This document shows, piece after piece, positions 62,472 to 64,000 of a DNA stretch of 64,000 nucleotides (within the stretch, counting starts at the first letter, position 1; each line of letters starts with the position of its first letter). The stretch is from Symbiodinium natans (Eukaryota > Sar > Dinophyceae > Suessiales > Symbiodiniaceae). The notes below the pieces were generated by a model, which searched no databases, was not told the DNA's origin, and was given only the letters and a program-made list of their open reading frames with translations. Both the position numbers and the translations under genes were made by a program. The stretch covers positions 124,001 through 188,000 of the forward strand of contig CAJNDS010000188.1 of NCBI GenBank assembly GCA_905221605.1, given 5' to 3'.

Positions 62472-62660
62472 GTCTCAGGTTTTCGGGGCCGAGGTATCCA
62501 GAGCTTGTACCTTTAAACATTCCTGGAAATCGTGTGAGTTACTTGTAACATAAAACGGACCCCGGAAGCCAAGGGTGTTTCTGTTGGGTGACACAGAGGG
62601 CTTTTTGGTTGCCACCTGACAATCTCGCACACTGTGGGGACGGAGGGGTTTAGGGAGCTT

Positions 62661-62740
62661 GGGGGGGGGGGGGGGGGGGGGGGGGGGTGAAGGGGAAGGA
62701 GGGGAAGGAGGGGAAGGGGGGGAAGGGGGGAAAAGGAGAC
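62661..62740. repeat. G homopolymer and GGGGAAGGA repeats
   Basis: 27 G in a row, then five or so GGGGAAGGA-like units. Likely G-quadruplex forming on the + strand. Confidence 0.95.
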
Positions 62741-63618
62741 AGAAAGAAGCTTTCGGGGTCAGGCCATGTGAAGTCTCGGCTCACCAACAGCAAGGGGGGG
62801 AGGGGGAAGGGGGGTTTAGGGTTTAGGGTTTAGGGTTTAGGGTGGTTACAGAGGAGAAGCTGGCTAACTTTGTGGGGAACGGGTGGTTCCCCCACAAATC
62901 CTCTGACCGTACGGCGGGGGCAGTTGTGAACTTCACATTTGGGTCGCTTGCGAATTTGGGAGAAGTATTGGGATGGTATTGGGATAAGGCCGGATAAGGT
63001 CTTAAGCAAATACAGTTAGCATGTACCATTTCCATTTTCTAACCATGCACACCCCCCTAGGCCACCTGAAGACGAAAAAGCAATGACAACCTATACCTCA
63101 ACCTTCAACTCACCAACATACCCATAGCAAAACCCACATGATGAACACCATACTATGGAACCATGCCCAACCCCACAGAAAATAGCATACGCAACCCCAT
63201 ACACCAATACCCCCATAGAAACCCATACTACCCAACCCCAAACCCCTAACCCTAACCCTAGAAAATGGACATGGTATTCTCTAGCAACATATCTATAGCA
63301 GGAATAAGGTTTCGGTTTGAGGTCGAACCGACTAGAACGATACTTGTAGCATAGCATGAGCTACTTGTCTAAATCCGTTTTCAGCTTCAACCGCACCCTC
63401 TCTGGAGCATTTCTTCCTGCATCCATCTGGGTTTTTTCCATAGAACCCCCTAAACCCTAAACCCCCTATATGATCCCTTAAGGGGGCCCCCCCGATAATC
63501 CCCCTTGTAAACCCTCTAAATACACCGTGGAGTCCCTGAGGACCCCCTATTTGAGAGACTCCCATCAGTGGCCATGAGAAAGCTGGCCTCGCATTTGCCG
63601 GGTTCTTTTGGGCACAAA

Positions 63619-63649
63619 GGGGTTTAGGGTTTAGGGTTTAGGGTTTAGG
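63619..63649. repeat. TTTAGGG telomere-type array
   Basis: Four perfect units about 60 bp before the acceptor of the RCC1-like exon. Confidence 0.95.
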
Positions 63650-63709
63650 GGGGCGCCATTCCAGTCTTTTCTTGCGGTCCGTCCTGGCTCTTGGTGCGTT
63701 CCCACACAG

Positions 63710-64000
63710 GGTCAGTCACGCGGGCAAGGCAAAATGAACAGACGGACTCGGGCTTGCGCAGTCTCATCACGTTCCGGAGATGTTCGAGTTTCCAACAGTT
63801 GTGTAGTGAGGACGAGCGTATTCAACGGACATGTGCAGCGCGGCTTGCCACCAGAGTTCGGACCAGTTTCAGCATTCTCAGTGGGCGGTGCTCATACTTG
63901 TGCAATGCGGGCAGATGGTCAGCTCGTTTGCTTTGGACGCAACGGTGGTGGGCAGTGCGGCGTCCCAGCAGATTCGGGACCAGTTTTGGCAATCTCAGCG
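63710..64000 (+). CDS. RCC1-like repeat protein, exon cut by window end
   Basis: Acceptor GCGTTCCCACACAG|GGT with a pyrimidine-rich tract. The frame stays open for 97 codons to the window edge. It reads RACAVSSRSGDVRVSNSCVV, then RGLPPEFGPVSAFSVGGAHT, CAMRADGQLVCFGRNGGGQC and GVPADSGPVLAISA. The GGAHTCAxxxDGxLxCFGxNxxGQC pattern is that of RCC1-type beta-propeller repeats, here with a spacing of about 38-40 residues. Such proteins act as nucleotide exchange factors or as protein-binding propellers, sometimes with HECT domains; the role here is open. The first, more diverged repeat has VFNGHVQRG where FGxNxxGQC is expected. An in-frame ATG lies at 63735, but the acceptor upstream suggests an internal exon. 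Confidence 0.88.

Larger units (their letters stand above)
62472..63709. other. Region with G-rich repeats and telomeric blocks
   Basis: Contains a 27-nt G run (62661-62687) followed by GGGGAAGGA repeats, TTTAGGG arrays (62816-62843 and 63619-63649), a block of CCCTAACCC (TTAGGG-type) at about 63243-63260, and a C/G-rich imperfect hairpin at about 63455-63545. The remaining methyltransferase exons may lie here but were not recognised. Confidence 0.5.

Noticed and set aside
1-64000. CRISPR array, prokaryotic operon or phage interpretation of the spaced repeats
   Set aside because: Repeats are telomeric heptamers, microsatellites and hairpins without regular spacers; split codons of conserved proteins prove a eukaryotic intron-exon structure.

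Overview
The window looks like nuclear DNA of a protist, most probably a dinoflagellate (Alveolata). Visible reasons: dozens of plant/alveolate-type telomeric heptamers (TTTAGGG on one strand, CCCTAAA on the other) scattered through the interior; tiny exons of 27-176 nt separated by long introns; a mix of GT-AG and GC-AG introns with acceptors mostly of the form AG|G; every exon I can support lying on the + strand; many 85-135 bp hairpin elements inside introns; and an RCC1-like repeat of a style that is very common in dinoflagellates. A chromerid or another alga with TTTAGGG telomeres is not excluded. There is no operon, ribosome binding site, rRNA, tRNA or CRISPR array that I can support. 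Long ATG-to-stop frames are nearly all noise here, so genes were found as short open segments bounded by splice signals and, for three genes, by conserved motifs.

Layout. (1) About 1.4-21.4 kb: chain of about 27 candidate micro-exons coding charged, heptad-like helices, read as one long coiled-coil protein or two adjacent ones. The best blocks have compatible intron phases (9516-9774-10214-10790-11213-17163; 18688-19120-19564-20117; 20663-20890). One intron (11262-17162) holds a 5-kb repeat island: an AT/GC-alternating satellite, a 55-bp tandem repeat and pyrimidine-rich higher-order repeats, flanked by inverted copies of a hairpin element. (2) 23.7-39.25 kb: C-terminal half of a DEAD-box RNA helicase: motif V, the linker to motif VI, motif VI, the following helix, and two small tail exons ending in a stop. 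Its motif V exon is separated from the next by an 11.8-kb intron that itself contains further exon-like units. (3) 40.3-49.9 kb: a second set of helical exons, ending in a large Ala/Glu/Arg-rich exon (48648-49146). (4) 51-60.6 kb: sparse, lower-confidence exons. (5) 61.2-62.5 kb: exons of a class I SAM-dependent methyltransferase of the METTL21/Methyltransferase_16 type. (6) 63.71 kb to the window end: an RCC1-like repeat exon running off the edge.

The most striking general feature is the position and orientation of the telomeric heptamers. CCCTAAA arrays sit just upstream of 3' splice sites and TTTAGGG arrays just downstream of 5' splice sites, so exons are often sandwiched between inverted telomeric blocks. 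The two exons whose identity is fixed by protein motifs (helicase motif V, methyltransferase motif I) both directly abut a CCCTAAA array. With the many families of short hairpin elements lying tens of bases from exons, this suggests introns seeded or remodelled by telomeric repeats and introner-like elements. All exon limits are predictions made by eye without transcript data.
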